A stretch of DNA of 64,000 nt from positions 16,308,126 to 16,372,125 of the forward strand of contig NC_040025.1 of assembly GCF_000972845.2 (NCBI RefSeq). Direction: 5' to 3'. This document shows, piece by piece, positions 1 to 13,500 of the stretch (positions are counted from its first letter, which is position 1; every line of letters starts with the position of its first letter). The position numbers and the translations under genes were made by a program. The stretch comes from Larimichthys crocea (lineage: Eukaryota > Chordata > Actinopteri > Sciaenidae). Below the pieces are notes generated by a model, which was given only the letters and a program-made list of their open reading frames with translations, was not told where the DNA came from and made no database searches.

Positions 1-2433
1 TAGAACTGCTCAACTTTAATCCCACATACATATCTTTGTGTTTTAGTGTTGGTTCATGCAGAAGAATTACGATTACTATCACACTAATGTTTCTCTTCCG
101 CCTTCTGCACAGACATAGAAAGCTCCTACTTTAACTCTGCCACTGTGGCCTCACACTTCCTGCTGAGTAACACCTTGCAATCTGGTCAAGCTTTTTCCTC
201 TGCATCTTAAATATGAACTGTTGTTTCTCTAAACTGTTGAGTGAAGGTGTAAAAATATGCAACCATAGTGAAACACTACTTAGAAAAAATAGAAATAGTC
301 AAAGTCTCACCCTACAACAATCCAGGCAGGGCTCAGTCCTCTTGTCTTTTCTCTCTGTCTTGCTCTTGGTGGTTAAACCATCCTCATATATTGGACCTCC
401 ACTCTTCCTGTTGGCTCTTGATAGAAACTGGTTAAGTTTAAGTTTTCCCAACTGACTCCAGCTGAATGCCTCCCCCCTCCCTCCATCTCTCCTACTGGCC
501 AGTTAGGTTGCCTCATGAGCTGGCAATCCATCCAGGTCCCAACATAGACGCTGCTGTCCTAAGTCAGGCAACATGCTCTCCTCCTCTCATCCTGATTATA
601 GAAGATTTAAGGATTAAGAGAAAGAAACAGACAGGAGCCAACCTTGTTCCCCTTCCAGTCTGTTGAGCTAGTCTCTCTTTCTCGCTCCCTCTCTCACTTG
701 TCTCCACAGCTCTCTGAGAATCTGTCCATCCACAACTCTCTGCTGCCCGTCTGTTGTGTCAGAGCAAAGCTCTCTAATGATCCAAGTGCTGTGACTGAAT
801 CATGGCGGCTATGGCACCGAAACCTACTACACTGCTGAAGACCCCAATTTCTGTGTTTGCGTGATGGGTGATAGCATCTTCTGTCTGTTTTCCCGTGGAA
901 ATTTATTTGCTGGGAAAACAAACTGAACCTATTGTTGCTCTAAGCCAGGGGGGCCTTTGTGGTAATTATTCCCATGACAGGGATGACACACACGGACAGA
1001 AAACACATGGACACAAATGCTCAAATACAGCACGCACAAAGACTACTCATTGTACACCCACACAGATGCTGTAAATGTTGCAAAATTTGCATGCTTACAT
1101 TATAAAAACAAACAAAGCAGACTTACAAAGTTTTTCCACTGGTCTAACATAGTTCAAAGGATAGCATGCATATTTTCTGTTTCGACACATGTTCCGCTAT
1201 AGTTAATTTAATTGTCAGTTTAAATGTAGTTTTGCATAAAGTTCAAATAACATAAATAATCTCATATTTCAATTAGAAGAAACCAGGTTAAGATGCTTGA
1301 ATTAGCTGTTTCTTACTAGTTTCACATTGGTTTTCACCCACTGCTTGAACTGTGACCACAACTGTTTTGTTTTGAGGGCCAAGCCCCATATGTGGACAGA
1401 AATGTCATACTAACGGGTTCATTTATAGCATCATGGTCTCAATCACGTGGTATCAAAGGTGCATGTAAACAGATTAACCCTCATATCAAATTGATCCAGC
1501 ATGTCCAATCCATGTCTTTGTGCACTGTAGCCTGTGTTATGCGACAGCTCCTCTCTGTTAGAGGGAGGCAGACTGCCCTCTTCTGATCAAATTAGGTGAT
1601 GCAGTGCTTGGACATGAGTCCAAGTGTTTATGGGGCGTAGTTCAACAAGTTATTGAGGGAGCTCACATTTAAAATAGCCATAACATTAATCCTCACTGTA
1701 TGTTACAGCTGCTGTCTACATAACCTAGAAATGATATCTCCAAACATCTTGTTGGCTCTGAACTGTCTCCACTTTGCACTTTGACTTTATTATAAAATGC
1801 TTTGTGCCAGCACTAGCAAACAAAATTATTTCAGTGTCATATGTCAATCACTGTAGAGCTCTGTCTTGGCTGGGTCAAGCCACTGTGACAAACCGGATAC
1901 TCTTCACTCAGCACCTTGATCCTGAGAATTATAGTTGCTGATCTGCTCTGAAGAGTTAACCAGCAGACATGTTGTTGATATCACCCAACACAACACACCA
2001 ACAACATAATCCCACTAAATCCCATCAAATGCTCCAGCCAATTCCTTATCAGAATCTGCCTCTTTGGCTGTGAGCCATCAGATCAGACTTATGGTATCAC
2101 ACTAACCTGACCCATTACTCAAAAGGAGCTATGTTTAGACACAGGAGCCTGAGGTGGGTCTTTACTGATATGGAACACAGGAAGAGGAAAAAAGGATGCT
2201 TGGGGGGCGAAGATTTACAGCTTCTGAAAGGCCAAAACAGAAGTTGATAGGAAGAAATGCAGAGGAAAAGGAAGTCTGTTTGGTACAACAGGATGGGGTA
2301 GTAGTGTGTTTTGGTTTCAGTGTTTTCCTTTATGCTTTTAGATATACAAGAATGGTCTTTACCAGACGAGGGCAGCACAGCACACTTTAACAGCAGGTTT
2401 GTGTTTATTACCTAAATGTTTTTGCTCTGGTTT

Positions 2434-2560
2434 CAAATCAAATCAAATCAAATCAGATTTTATTTGTATAGCAAAAGTCACAAAGTACATTTGCCTCGGA
2501 GGGCTTTACATTATGTACAGGGAGTAACACCTAGATGTCACGTGTACAGGACAAATCATC
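2434..2560 (+). mobile_element. SINE-like repeat remnant ('tatagc...gggctttaca' family) with AATCA run
   Basis: After an (AATCA)n run comes TTTTATTTGTATAGC and then TTTGCCTCGGAGGGCTTTACA. This pattern is widely dispersed in teleost genomes. A second copy in the opposite orientation lies near 63130-63300. Family name not assigned. Confidence 0.55.
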
Positions 2561-3363
2561 ACAAACATATTTTACAATTACAATGATGCATGATTTAAGG
2601 AACATTTTGTTCTGATTCCTACCTCCCCATAGTACTCACACTTTCCTTTTAGGGTCTGAGTTATTTTCCTCCTATTCTGCAAATTCTTCACAGAGACATT
2701 CACTCATCACTGCAAAAGGCAGCCCAACTTCTCCCCAGACTCCAGGGTATGGCAGAGGTCAGTGGTGGAGCAAAACTTGGAAAGAGGCTTGGGAAGCATT
2801 GAACTAAGTTTAGCCAGCTTAGTGACTGATTCTAAAGACAGCCGTGTGCTCAGCTAATATTAGATTGTTGGCAGTCTCTCCAGGACCAGTCTTACCAGCA
2901 CTTTACTTCGACTCTGTGAGCATCTGCTGTATAATTTCCAGCTATGTGGCTAAAGGACAGACCTCCCCTTCTGCTGCGTGCTTTAAAGAATCTAAAAGAC
3001 CAGAGAGATTAGGTGAATCGAAGGATACAAAGAGGAAACAGAGCTAACTTGTTGACGTCAGGCAAGGAGGAAATTTGAGGTGATTTGGGAAAATTATTAC
3101 AACGGGAAGTAGACGTTTGTGGTGTTTGTGCTTTGACCCAAGGTTGGGTAAATAAGGCACAAGGAACGAAAGCTGCAAATAAAGGAAACGATTTGCTTAG
3201 TACTAAACCTTTTCCTTATAAAGGTCAAAATGGAATTTACTACAGGCTGTGTTTGAGTTAGTTTAGGACAAGAAAACATAAAAAATATCCAGAAGAAAAA
3301 TGTCCACTACTTCAGTTTTTTTTGTGTATACATATTGATTCAAAATTAAATAATAACAACGAA

Positions 3364-3780
3364 TACTACTACTACTAATAATAATAATAATCTGTTTATT
3401 TAGTACACCTTGCACAGGTCAAGGTCACAAGGTGCTTTACAGGAAGAAATTGTTAAAAACTGAAAGCATAGAACAATATAAAGCAATAAAACATAAGCAA
3501 CAATGAATAATTCAGTCTGAAGCTGCTTTTTTAAAAGCTTCAACAGAGATTGTAGAACCTAGATCTACAGAAAAGGCATCACTTTGTTTTCAGTGGTGCA
3601 TGAAGACCTAAATGACCACCATGTGATATAAGGATGAAGCAGATCAAAAATGTAAGCTGTTGTCTGACCCTGCGGTGCTTTATATGTAAAAACAAGATCT
3701 TGCTATTTAGTCAAGAAACTTAATGGGAAACCAGTGTAAAGCAGATAAGATGGTAGTGGTGTAAATAAAGAATTTAGCCC
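3364..3780 (+). mobile_element. Degenerate interspersed repeat (TTTATT...AAGGTGCTTTACA type) with trinucleotide run
   Basis: An ACT/AAT trinucleotide run (3364-3391) leads into CACAAGGTGCTTTACAGG. Further on are segments resembling 'GTGCTTTATATGTAAAAACAAG' and 'TGGGAAACCAGTGTAAAGC', which recur in fish LINE/non-autonomous elements. Boundaries are approximate. Confidence 0.5.
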
Positions 3781-5369
3781 ACACAAACAGATGATATGGC
3801 CCCTAAATGAGCTGGACTGATATTACAATGTGATATGGCAATCATGATTGCAGGTCTGCAATCTGATTGCAAACTTGGCTTTGAGTTATCAAATTTACCA
3901 GGCTGACAGAATATGATAACCACTGTTTAAAACTATAAAATGCCAACAATGGTTTTAAGTGTCAAGTTTGTACATTATCATCGAATCGAGGGTCATCCTA
4001 GGACTGTGTGCTTTACATTCTGCTGCCCAGATTCAGAGAAAGTGATTTGGATGTGTCCACAATCAGTCATGACTGAGCACATGACTTACGCTAATGGCTG
4101 GTGTGAGTGATGTGGAAACTTTGTGGTCATTGAAAGCAATCATAGCTTCTTCCAACACTAAGCTTAGTGTTTCCTCATGTTCTCACATATTTTAATCTGC
4201 CAGTTTCTCAAAGGTCTCCACTGCAGTCGATGACTAACTGTACTAAGTCCTGATAAAGAGCTTCAATGTTCTATTTTTAAAGATGATATGAAGTCTGTCT
4301 TGGCTCAGTGAAAACACATAAGACAAAAAGAGAGAAAGTAGCAGAGAGTAAATGTATTCATATATGACAATGCAAATCCTTCATGGCAGTTTGATAGAGG
4401 GAGAGTACAATTCTAGTTAATTTACATATTAGATTGGGTGTAAAAGGATTTTCTGAAATATAATTGCTGAATAGAAAGTCTTCTTTGTTGGTTCATAATT
4501 TGTAAGTGTTGTGAGCGATGCATCTTACATAATTTGTTATTATATGTTTATTTACTCTTCAAAGCTTCTTTTTACTTTTAATATTATTAACATGCGTTAT
4601 TCCAGCCATCTTTTAATAATAAAAATAGACACTTTAGATCAAATAAAAACTCTAAACTTCCATTTTTATCAAAGGTACTGCATCAACTTATTTTTTATGC
4701 TTTTAGTTGACAGTGGGTGACTACATCATTTATTGGTACAAATCCCAATGTTCGAGCACGTCATTCTGCAACGTCTCATGTTCTTAATATATTTGTGTTT
4801 GTGTAGATATTTTTTGGATTACACCCTCAAAATAAGTAGATAAGTTACAAAAGAAAAATAAAACATAAAAATGTGACGGATAAATTATAACATTCTAAAA
4901 TAGTGGAAAAGGCACATAGTAGTAAAAGCAATAATATAATGAAGACACCAACCCTTATGCTGGGCAGTTCTTCATCGCATGGAGAAAAGGTGGATCACTC
5001 TTGGCCCAAACTATGTGTTACCAAATGAGAACAGTGTGAGGAGGCTGTACTTAGGCTTGGTTGAGGTTAAAAAGTCTATATGGAAATATTCAACTGCCTC
5101 AGACATTTGTACAAAGACTTAAAGAATTTATTAAAAAACAAAACAAAACATAGATCATATAAGAATAAATTGTGATCATAGCAAAAACAAAACACTAAAT
5201 TAGATAGTGCTGCTTTTCTGGGCAATCCATCCTCAAACTGGTGATACATCTGCAAAAACAGGATTTAGCGCAATAAAGTCTAGATCTAACTTAAAAAAAC
5301 AATTGGGCAAACTGTTGTCGATCAAGGGATAACAATGTCAGTCGGTTCAAAAGTCAACTTTTATCATGA

Positions 5370-5790
5370 AATCTTGTCAAAACATCCATGTTCCCCTGAG
5401 GATGAATCCTGATGACTTTGGTGATGCAATGACTTCCTTGAGCACTATAAGGTTGACATTTGTGGTTCTGAGTGAAATATTTTGACATGTATTGTATGCA
5501 TTACTATTGGATTTGGTGCAGATATCCATGGTCCCCTCAGGATGAAATGTAATGACTAGTGATCCTCAGACCTTTCTTCTAGGGCCACAATCAAGTCCAT
5601 ATTTTTATTTGTTCAATAAACTACTGATTTCTGCTAAATGCCTACAAAACAACTGACATCATTTAGCCTTGATTGTACCTTGTGTCTAGCGCTAATTAGC
5701 AAATGTTTTTGCATTTTGATCAAAGCAACGTTGTGCATAAGCACCACCCCACAGAGCCACAAACATGGCTGTAGATTTTAATTATGCTTC
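5370..5790 (+). mobile_element. Percomorph interspersed repeat remnant
   Basis: Blocks such as CATGTTCCCCTGAGGATGAA, TAGGGCCACAATCAAGTC, GTGTCTAGCGCTAATTAGCAA and CCACAGAGCCACAAACATGG follow the order of a repeat I know as very common in percomorph fish. Diverged; no coding capacity. Confidence 0.6.
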
Positions 5791-7239
5791 TAATTCATTT
5801 CTTATTTCTATTTAAAAGCACAATTGGCTGCTGTTAAAGTGATTTATCTTATATATTAAACCACCAATGAACCCCTGGTTTTACAAATGTACAGGTATGT
5901 ATGCTTTTCTATGCTGCTAGAGTTTATAGGTTTATTGTGAGCACTGCGGCGCCTTCTCTCTCTTCTTTATTCTCTTTTTGCTATCATTCATTCATAACTG
6001 TGCAGTCACAGTGTGCATCAATAACACAAATCTCAAGTTACATATTCAGATTTGTCACGGATTTGTGACGTAATGCATTCATTTTGTGTGCGTATAAGTT
6101 TATGTTGGACTATGGGTTCTAGCAGTGCAGCCCGTGTGATTGATTGGCTTCTCTTGTGTTTCTTTCCACTTTGAAATAACTGAAATGGTCATAGAAACTG
6201 ACATTAGGATAACATTCTTATATAACATCATAAGGGTTTAAACTCCAGCAGTTAGCATAGTTATTGCAACCTGTTTATATCAATTCAGATTAAATCTCAA
6301 TAACTGGTGATCCAATAGTCTTGTAGTGTGAATATTCACTTGGGCTGTAAAACCATGCAAAGTGTTCTCCAGTGAAAATGCAATATTTTCCATGATACGT
6401 GCTCTTCATGTGGCCTGCAGGGTCAATCTGTCAGCAAACAGTGTTGCAAGCCTTTATACTTTTAATGGCAAATTATCGCATAGCCAAAAACAAACAATAC
6501 TTGTTTGATTAATTAGCACTTCAGTAGTTAAAGCGGTTGTGTAAGATGTGTCTGCGATCGGTGACAGTCTCTTAAATACTTGAGCTTCATGGGCTGTGTG
6601 TTCATACCTTATTTGGGGCTGCCCCGCTGCTCAAGAGTTCACACAATCCATGTGTCACTGCCTGAGAGTTGGGCAAAGATGAAGAGAGTGCAGGGTGCCA
6701 GGATAGTTCAAAGAAAGACCAGAAGAAAGAGATATAGAAAATATCGAGACAATTTGACACAGGAAAAAAATCCAGGTAGTGAAGACAAAGAGGCAAAAAT
6801 GAAAGAAGAGAATGAATGATGGAAAGAGGAGAGGTTTTGGGGAGGGGGTGGTGATCCTCCATAGCCAATGAAGAACAAGAAAGCAGGATTTCAGGAGGAG
6901 GGTGATGTGTTCAGTTCAGGAGTCACATCTCACCGTTTCAGCATTCAGCCAGGAGGACAGAAGAAGACTTCCACATGATGTAGACGCCTCATTTAGAAAG
7001 ATGACAAAGAAGATAATTGATTCTACTCAAGAGGGCCCAAGAAAACTTTTATCTGAGTTTCCAGGGGAAGCTTATATTGAAAGCACTTGGTGGATATTTG
7101 CGCTGGACTAAACTAGAGTTAGAGACACCTCCAGCCAGCTCACCTGTGTCTGAATTGGGGGAGGTGAGACATGGACAGGGAGGTCTGAGGCTCCAGTCCA
7201 AGCTTATGTTTTCAAATCTAGGCAGGAACTTCGAGGATC

Positions 7240-7500
7240 AATTATTCATATGCATGAGGTTTCCTGTGTGTCAGGGTAGAACAAGGCGGACTGTGGAGGC
7301 TCTGCTCCAAACTGTGGCACAGTGAGACAAGAGCTGAAGGAGCAGAAAACAGACAGACACGAGGGATAGAGGACACGGAGAGACAGACACAGAGAGAGAG
7401 AGACTGAGAGAGAGAAAGCTTGTGTAAGAGCTGGAGATCAAAGGTCACGACAGCGGAGGAGAATAATCTGAGGGAACCTTTTGCTTGGTTTTGGGGAAGA
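7240..7500 (+). promoter_or_regulatory. arhgef25: Probable 5' UTR/promoter region of the distal arhgef25 transcript
   Basis: This stretch lies directly upstream of the distal ATG. It has an octamer-like ATATGCAT near 7248 and a purine-rich GA tract at about 7383-7417. The reading frame upstream of 7501 is open back to about 7420 but has no earlier ATG. The purine at -3 (A) favours 7501 as the start. No clear TATA box was found. The transcription start cannot be fixed from sequence alone. Confidence 0.35.
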
Positions 7501-7593
7501 ATGAAGGCTCTACAGAAAAACCAGGGACGCACTGACCAGATGTTGGGAGCCATGGCTGACATGCTTACATCTGTGGCCATGCCCAATCAGTGG
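7501..7593 (+). CDS. arhgef25: arhgef25 distal alternative first coding exon (31 codons)
   Basis: The exon encodes [18 protein letters not shown] and then [13 protein letters not shown], ending TGG|GTGAGT in phase 0. The core [14 protein letters not shown] resembles the start of the human ARHGEF25 long isoform as I remember it (GRTDRILGVMGGML). The start ATG has A at -3. A phase-0 end cannot join the shared exon at 35154, which needs phase 1, so an intermediate exon is required; 8710-8842 supplies one. This N-terminus has none of the clustered cysteines of the proximal form. Confidence 0.75.
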
Positions 7594-10500
7594 GTGAGTT
7601 GTAGATCTGTTTGTGTATTTACTGGCTGTTTGTATGAAAGCATAAAACCACAAATCCAAAAAGAAAGCAAAAGATACATACAAAGGTATTCATCAGGGCT
7701 TGCACGGCATGATGCATATTTCTGGCCCAAATCATTACATACCAAGTTTATTTTATGTCAACTCCATAACTTTGTCATAAATCTAAAATGGGCAAGCCAG
7801 ACAAGCAGAGAGAGAGAGAGATAGAGAGAGAGAGGGATGGAAGAATTGCTTTCTGTTCAGTGCTTCGGAGGAATCTTGGATGTTTTAGAAGAACAGGAAG
7901 CAATGTAGTGGTGATTAAACCATCAAACTATAAACAAACTGCAGTGCGTGTCTGACGCTTCATTGCAGCCAGGCAATTTTCGTCTTTCCCTCCCTTCCAT
8001 TCTCGTTATCTTCCTCAACCGCTCTTCCCTCGCCTTTTCACACACACACATATATGTGTCGGCAATAAAAACTCAGAAAATGATTGCAGGTGATCTGGTT
8101 TTCTAACGTGAGTAATGTGGTTTCTTGTTGGCTGTATGGCATGACAGCCACATCAATTTTGAGTCTCTTCTTTGTACGCAGATTTAATGAACTTGATTGA
8201 ACTGCAGCGTGTAGATTTAAACACAACATCTGGAAAATCAATTATACAGATGTACCAAAACATCCAAATGGGTTTCTCTTTGGAACTCTGTTTTCGCTTT
8301 AAAAGAATGTTTATCTTCATAAATCGTTTCCACCTTGACAGATAAGGGAAAAAACACAACAGTGATTATAATCTCTCTTTTCTTTCCTGCAGAAGACTGA
8401 TAACTCTTCTTACCTCTGTTAACCTCCAATCTGGTGCTGCTGGGTTTAAAATGAAGATTCAAATCTTCTGTTTGAGAAGCAGTTCTTATCCAAGCTCTGT
8501 GGCAAAAGTTGGACCTCAACAATTTCTATTGCATTCTTGTTTAGTGTGTCATGGAGAACAGGATGAACAAGATGCAGGGAATAGTGGAAAAAACAGCCAC
8601 TGGTATAATGTTTTGTGGTTATGTGACCAAAAGCACTCTGTACAATCTTACCATCACTTCCTCCTTGAGAGCAGGGCTTCACCGCTGACAAAGGCATCTC
8701 TGTGTGTAGCTCTCAGATGGGGGTGAAGCAGACCTCCCATCAAGCGAGGAGGAAAAGGGGCCTTTGCAGTCAGAGTCAGAGGGGCTGGAGTGGGAGCAGC
8801 AGGCCACTGCTACAGAAAACCCAGAGCAGAGAGAAAGAACAGGTAAGACCTGTAAGGGTTGCACTAAGCGTGACAGACCATTTTGTGACCCCAAACCCAC
8901 AATGCTAGTCCAAACATTGGCTCTCACCAAACCAGTAAGAGCTTAGAGACTCACCGAAACACAAACCTCCAGACTCAGCTTTGATTCTTTGTGTGAAACG
9001 TCTCAGATTTCTGCGCAGTGACTTCGAAAAAGCAGCCTGCTCAGCCACTCAATCACTTTGATGAAAAACTCCCAGCAACAATCTGCATGGCTGGTTAGAT
9101 GTATACAGTGATGATTTCTTGATTAATGACATAAATAAATAATCCAGAAGTGTGTACATGCCACATGAACTATTGTCCAGGCCTTTAAATTCAGCTCAGC
9201 CTGTTCTTGCATGTTAGCCATATGTGAATTCAGGATAAAAACAGGCGCATTGCCGAGTCCCATCTGCCATATCTGATGATGGTCGTTAGGCAGTAATAAC
9301 ATCAGGGAAAGTATCAGATTGAAATCACCTGAGTGTTGGTAGTTTACCCCTGTTAAACTCCACCCTCTATATCCTCTATTAGCACTGATAGCAGTAAATT
9401 GCTTTGCTGTAATGTACCATACATAAGTACGTGAGAGAGAAAGAGAGAAAGCGGTCTTGTGTGTATGCGTATACACGTGCAACACTTTCCAGATGGGGCA
9501 AGAAAACATGTTCAGCTGCCTTCCTTCCCCTTCTGCTCCAACACTGTTGGTTATACTTATTCTGATTTTGCTGTGAAAGGGTTGCGTGCATTGCGATTTT
9601 CCTCGAGTAGAATGGAACAAAAGAAGCTTTGTAGCTGAATCTGGGTTTGGGTTAGAGGGAGTGTGTGTGTATATATGGGGGGGGAGGGTTTGGTGGTGTG
9701 TACCATGTGGCTGGACCACTAACTGTTGTGCAGAACCCTACATAGCGTACATAAGAGGTGTGAGTGAGGCCAGAGGAAGCTGTCAGCGATGCTTATCAGT
9801 AATAGTCTTACTCTAATGGAGTGTGATGTTGAGAGTTGATACTGTCAAATATTTTTAGCGTACAGTACATATTCAGTAGTTTCTGAAAAGCAAAAAAGGG
9901 AAAGAAATCCATTATTCATTATGGTATGTGGATGGATGATGACCAAAAGGGAGATTGTTCCAGACAAGATCCTTTGCTCAATTGTTTTTGCATAGCCCAA
10001 TTTCCTCCGGATGGGAAAGTGGATGGAAAATCAATGAAACACAAAGCAGAAAAACATCTGAACCACAACAACAAGATACAAACGTTGTCATAGCCCAGAG
10101 TAGGACTGGATGAGGAGTGTTTTCATTTATCTGGTCTCTATGATCGAACCATGACATAATTCCTATAATGAAATCTTGTCGACTTGATCATCATATGATC
10201 CTTGTTACTTGAGTGCATATTCAGTAGTTATTGGAAATAACTGTTTTGCAAAAACAATGGCTTTTTCACATGCAATTTAATGCAAATTATTTTAGTAAAT
10301 ATCATATCATATATCAATCATTGTCATCCATAAATAGTTATTGCAATTTGTCCATATCGTCTGCCTGTTACCCAGAGAATTCAGCACAGACATGACAAGT
10401 TGTCCTCATGCAAACTTGGATTCCTAAAGGGTTTGTGACAACACAATTTCGCATTTTCCTCAGTCATCATGTTTTTTGGTGCTTTTGAGTCTTTATTGAT

Positions 10501-13500
10501 AGAAACAGCTGAAGAGTGACAGGGAAGTGGGGAATTAAAGTCAGGCCCCTGCAGTAAGGATTAAATCTTTGTACTTGAGGCGCACACTCTACTAAGTGAG
10601 CTACATCATGTTAATGGGCCAATTAATGGGGTTGGCAGGCAAAAGCACAAGCATCAAAAGGTTAATGATGGAGACACTCACTAAAAGCACAAATTAAAGA
10701 CAAAAGAATTAAAGATTAAATTAAAGATTGTTCATTAAATACTTTATTTGTATCATTATGTTTTATGATTTTATAGGGGCTTTTTGCTTTCTACAGTGAA
10801 TTTTGTTTTAGCGTAACATGCATTCAATCTTAAATACATGCAGAAAAGGAGACATGTGATTACATTTTGCTATGGTTTGACTAGCAGAGGTCATAGTGTT
10901 GTTTCCATCTCTTGCTGTGTCAGTGGAAGAGACGGGAAAAGAGCTGAGGCCCCCGATTTCTTAAAAGACATGGTTCACAGGGCCATAAGGGCCATCTGTT
11001 ATATGTTAGAAACAAGATGCCTTCTAGTGGCTTCCCAGGAATCGCAGGACAGTGCCAACCTCCATGAATTCAGATCCTTTTCCCCCCCGATTCATCCCAT
11101 TTCTTACTTGTGTATTTTACTCTTCTGGGTAGTAAATCGTACCACAGTTTGACTTTTTCTTTTATTCTGATCATATGCTCTTTTTTTCCCTCCCGTCTCC
11201 CTCATTTTCTTCTTTAATCCCTATGTATGTCTTCTTTTATTTTTCCTCCAACCAATATCTTCAGCAGTGGTATTTTAAACCCGGCTTCCTTCAAGCACAC
11301 AGAGCTGCTGATCCTATTTCTTTCAAATCTCATCAGTTTTTTTCTCTGTCTCTTGGCTCCTTAGACTCTCAGCCATATAGTTCTCACTCTCACTCTCCCC
11401 AGACAATATGTGTCTGTTTCGTAACACTAATCAATGATGGATGGCCATGTGTGTCTACACACAGGTGAAATGCATGAAGCCAACAGGAAACTGCACTGAA
11501 CCAGTAAAAATAACAGCGTTGTATTTGACCCAGAACTGCACACATTGCTCATGTGTACACATGTTTACATGTCTATATTTAATTTTGAATGTGCTCATTT
11601 GAAACTTAAAACACATGCTTATTATTATTATTATTATAAGTTATGTCACTGAGTTGTGTTATTTATAAGAAACATGATATTCTGTTAAACATACAGAAGC
11701 AATTATGGGAACCTAATATGAAGAACACTTACATAATTGTCTCTGTACCATAAAGTCTTTACAATCAAATGCACTGGAATTGTGCATTTTACAGTTTAAA
11801 TTGATTTTCCTTTGATTTTCACACATTTCTACACATAAAATCCTGAAATAATGAATGGATTTTCAATTTAAAATAGTACAGATCAAAACAAGAACTTGGA
11901 GAGACCTTGCAGGAAATTAAAATAATAAAGAAAGAGTCTTTAGACACTGTCCAGTTACACCTGACTGATCTCTTCTCAATGACCTGAGAACCTTCACAGA
12001 CTTGGACCTGATGAAAAATGATACCCATGAAAACACAGTTATGATTGGAAGGCTCGTGTACCCAGTTTGGTGCTGAGAACATCATTGCAGTACAAATTAA
12101 ATGACATCATTTACCCCATTCTTGAGTTGATTTGAGGTAAACTATGAAGAAAATGCATGCCCTTGTCCATATCGGGTTTTGTAAGAGGCTGGGAGAGTGT
12201 GCCATCCAAGGAGCGGTGCTGATCCCAGAGGACCCTCAGACTGAACTGTATGTGTGCGACCTTAAATGGTCAGAGATCAACCTGATGTTGCACCATATTG
12301 TGTTGTGAGGGCCTGATCACAAAGATGGATAGTGTAATCGTGTGTTTATTTACACAATTATAATATCTCATGTATCTTCTACTGTAATGAAAAAGAGATG
12401 TACTGTGTCAGACGATTTTATACATTCTGGATCAGAAAAATGAATTAGTATAATTGTTACATAAACAACAATTGTTTCCTGTGTATGAAGGCCACTAAAT
12501 TGCTACATACAGTTGTCATAGATTTCCAAAAATCTCTTTTATGTACGGTTTCTGGGAGTGTGGTGACCAGATGGTTTGATGTTGCATATCTGTTTTGCAA
12601 TGTACTGGTGTTCTTGTAAACAATGGCCAAAGACCAGCCCTGATTCTGTTATCTGCACCTTTGAACTATAGATCTAAACCTCCTTTTTGTGAAATAATGA
12701 CCTTCTTGTCGACTTCCTACCACATGGATTGAATTTCCCTTGAGAGGGAAACGTTAATCAAGCTTGCTGTTGAGGTGGCGGTGGAAACATATTGTGAACA
12801 TATAAACAAAGTTTTTTGCAAACAGTTGCTTATTTACACATTCAGCAGTTTGCAGCAAGGAGCAATGTCATCATTCATTTGGAGGCAAGTCCAATATTTC
12901 ACTCTCTTTCAGCTCAGTTTTTCGTTTTTACTAACTTTTAAGGGAAATATCTTTTTAGCTGCTAAGAGCTCCACTATGTTTACTAGTAAGCTGCTAACTG
13001 TGTCTGTCTGCTGTTTGGAGCTGAGCAGGTAGTGCAGCTTCCTGCAGTGTCCAAAAATAACTGTATGAGAGCAGTGAGAGTGAACCAAAACAGTTAAGTT
13101 GCTGGTTTGACTAAATAATGAGCTAAAACTTGTTCCATACAGCTGCAGATGAGATGAGGTGGTGATTCTCATCACTACTAACTTTCACATCGACAAACTG
13201 TTTACACATTGCCATAATGACGATTATAGCTGCTCTAAAGAATTGAGGATTGCAGGCCTTTCATAAACAATAAGTGGACAGTCCTGGTGGTATGATCGAG
13301 TATGATATGAGCAAAACCTGTATCTCCTCCCAAACCCTAAAACGTATGAATCATATCCTCTGGTTATTCATTGTTTTTTTTGTTTTTTTTTGTTGTTGTT
13401 TTGTTTTTAATTTAATTCATTTAAATTCAATGCAGAAAGTTCATGTTGTGTTTCAGTGAAGTGGGTCAGGCAGCGCTAGCTCGAAGGCTTAGGTCAGGCT

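Larger units (their letters stand above)
1..7239. other. 5' flank of arhgef25 without supportable genes
   Basis: Open frames here are short and lack splice-site or family support. Repeat remnants occur at about 2434-2560, 3364-3780 and 5370-5790. The rest appears unique and AT-rich. Confidence 0.55.

Noticed and set aside
8717..8842. Alternative acceptor tctcag|ATG giving a frame MGVKQTSHQ...
   Set aside because: It would end in phase 0 and put the shared exon at 35154 out of frame. The 8710 acceptor keeps the [10 protein letters not shown] frame.
9123..9719. 198-aa minus-strand frame
   Set aside because: The longest non-exonic frame in the window, but it has low-complexity His/Thr runs from TG/CA-rich DNA, no conserved motif and no plausible splice context within the arhgef25 intron.
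10560..10612. tRNA-like segment
   Set aside because: It resembles a tRNA-derived repeat end but is truncated and mismatched, so it cannot be a functional tRNA gene.
12144..12308. 54-codon ORF ([13 protein letters not shown]...HHIVL)
   Set aside because: No recognised family, no splice support, and it lies in a repeat-bearing intron. Probably chance or a degraded element.
12909..13175. 88-aa minus-strand frame
   Set aside because: It lies entirely within a percomorph interspersed repeat.
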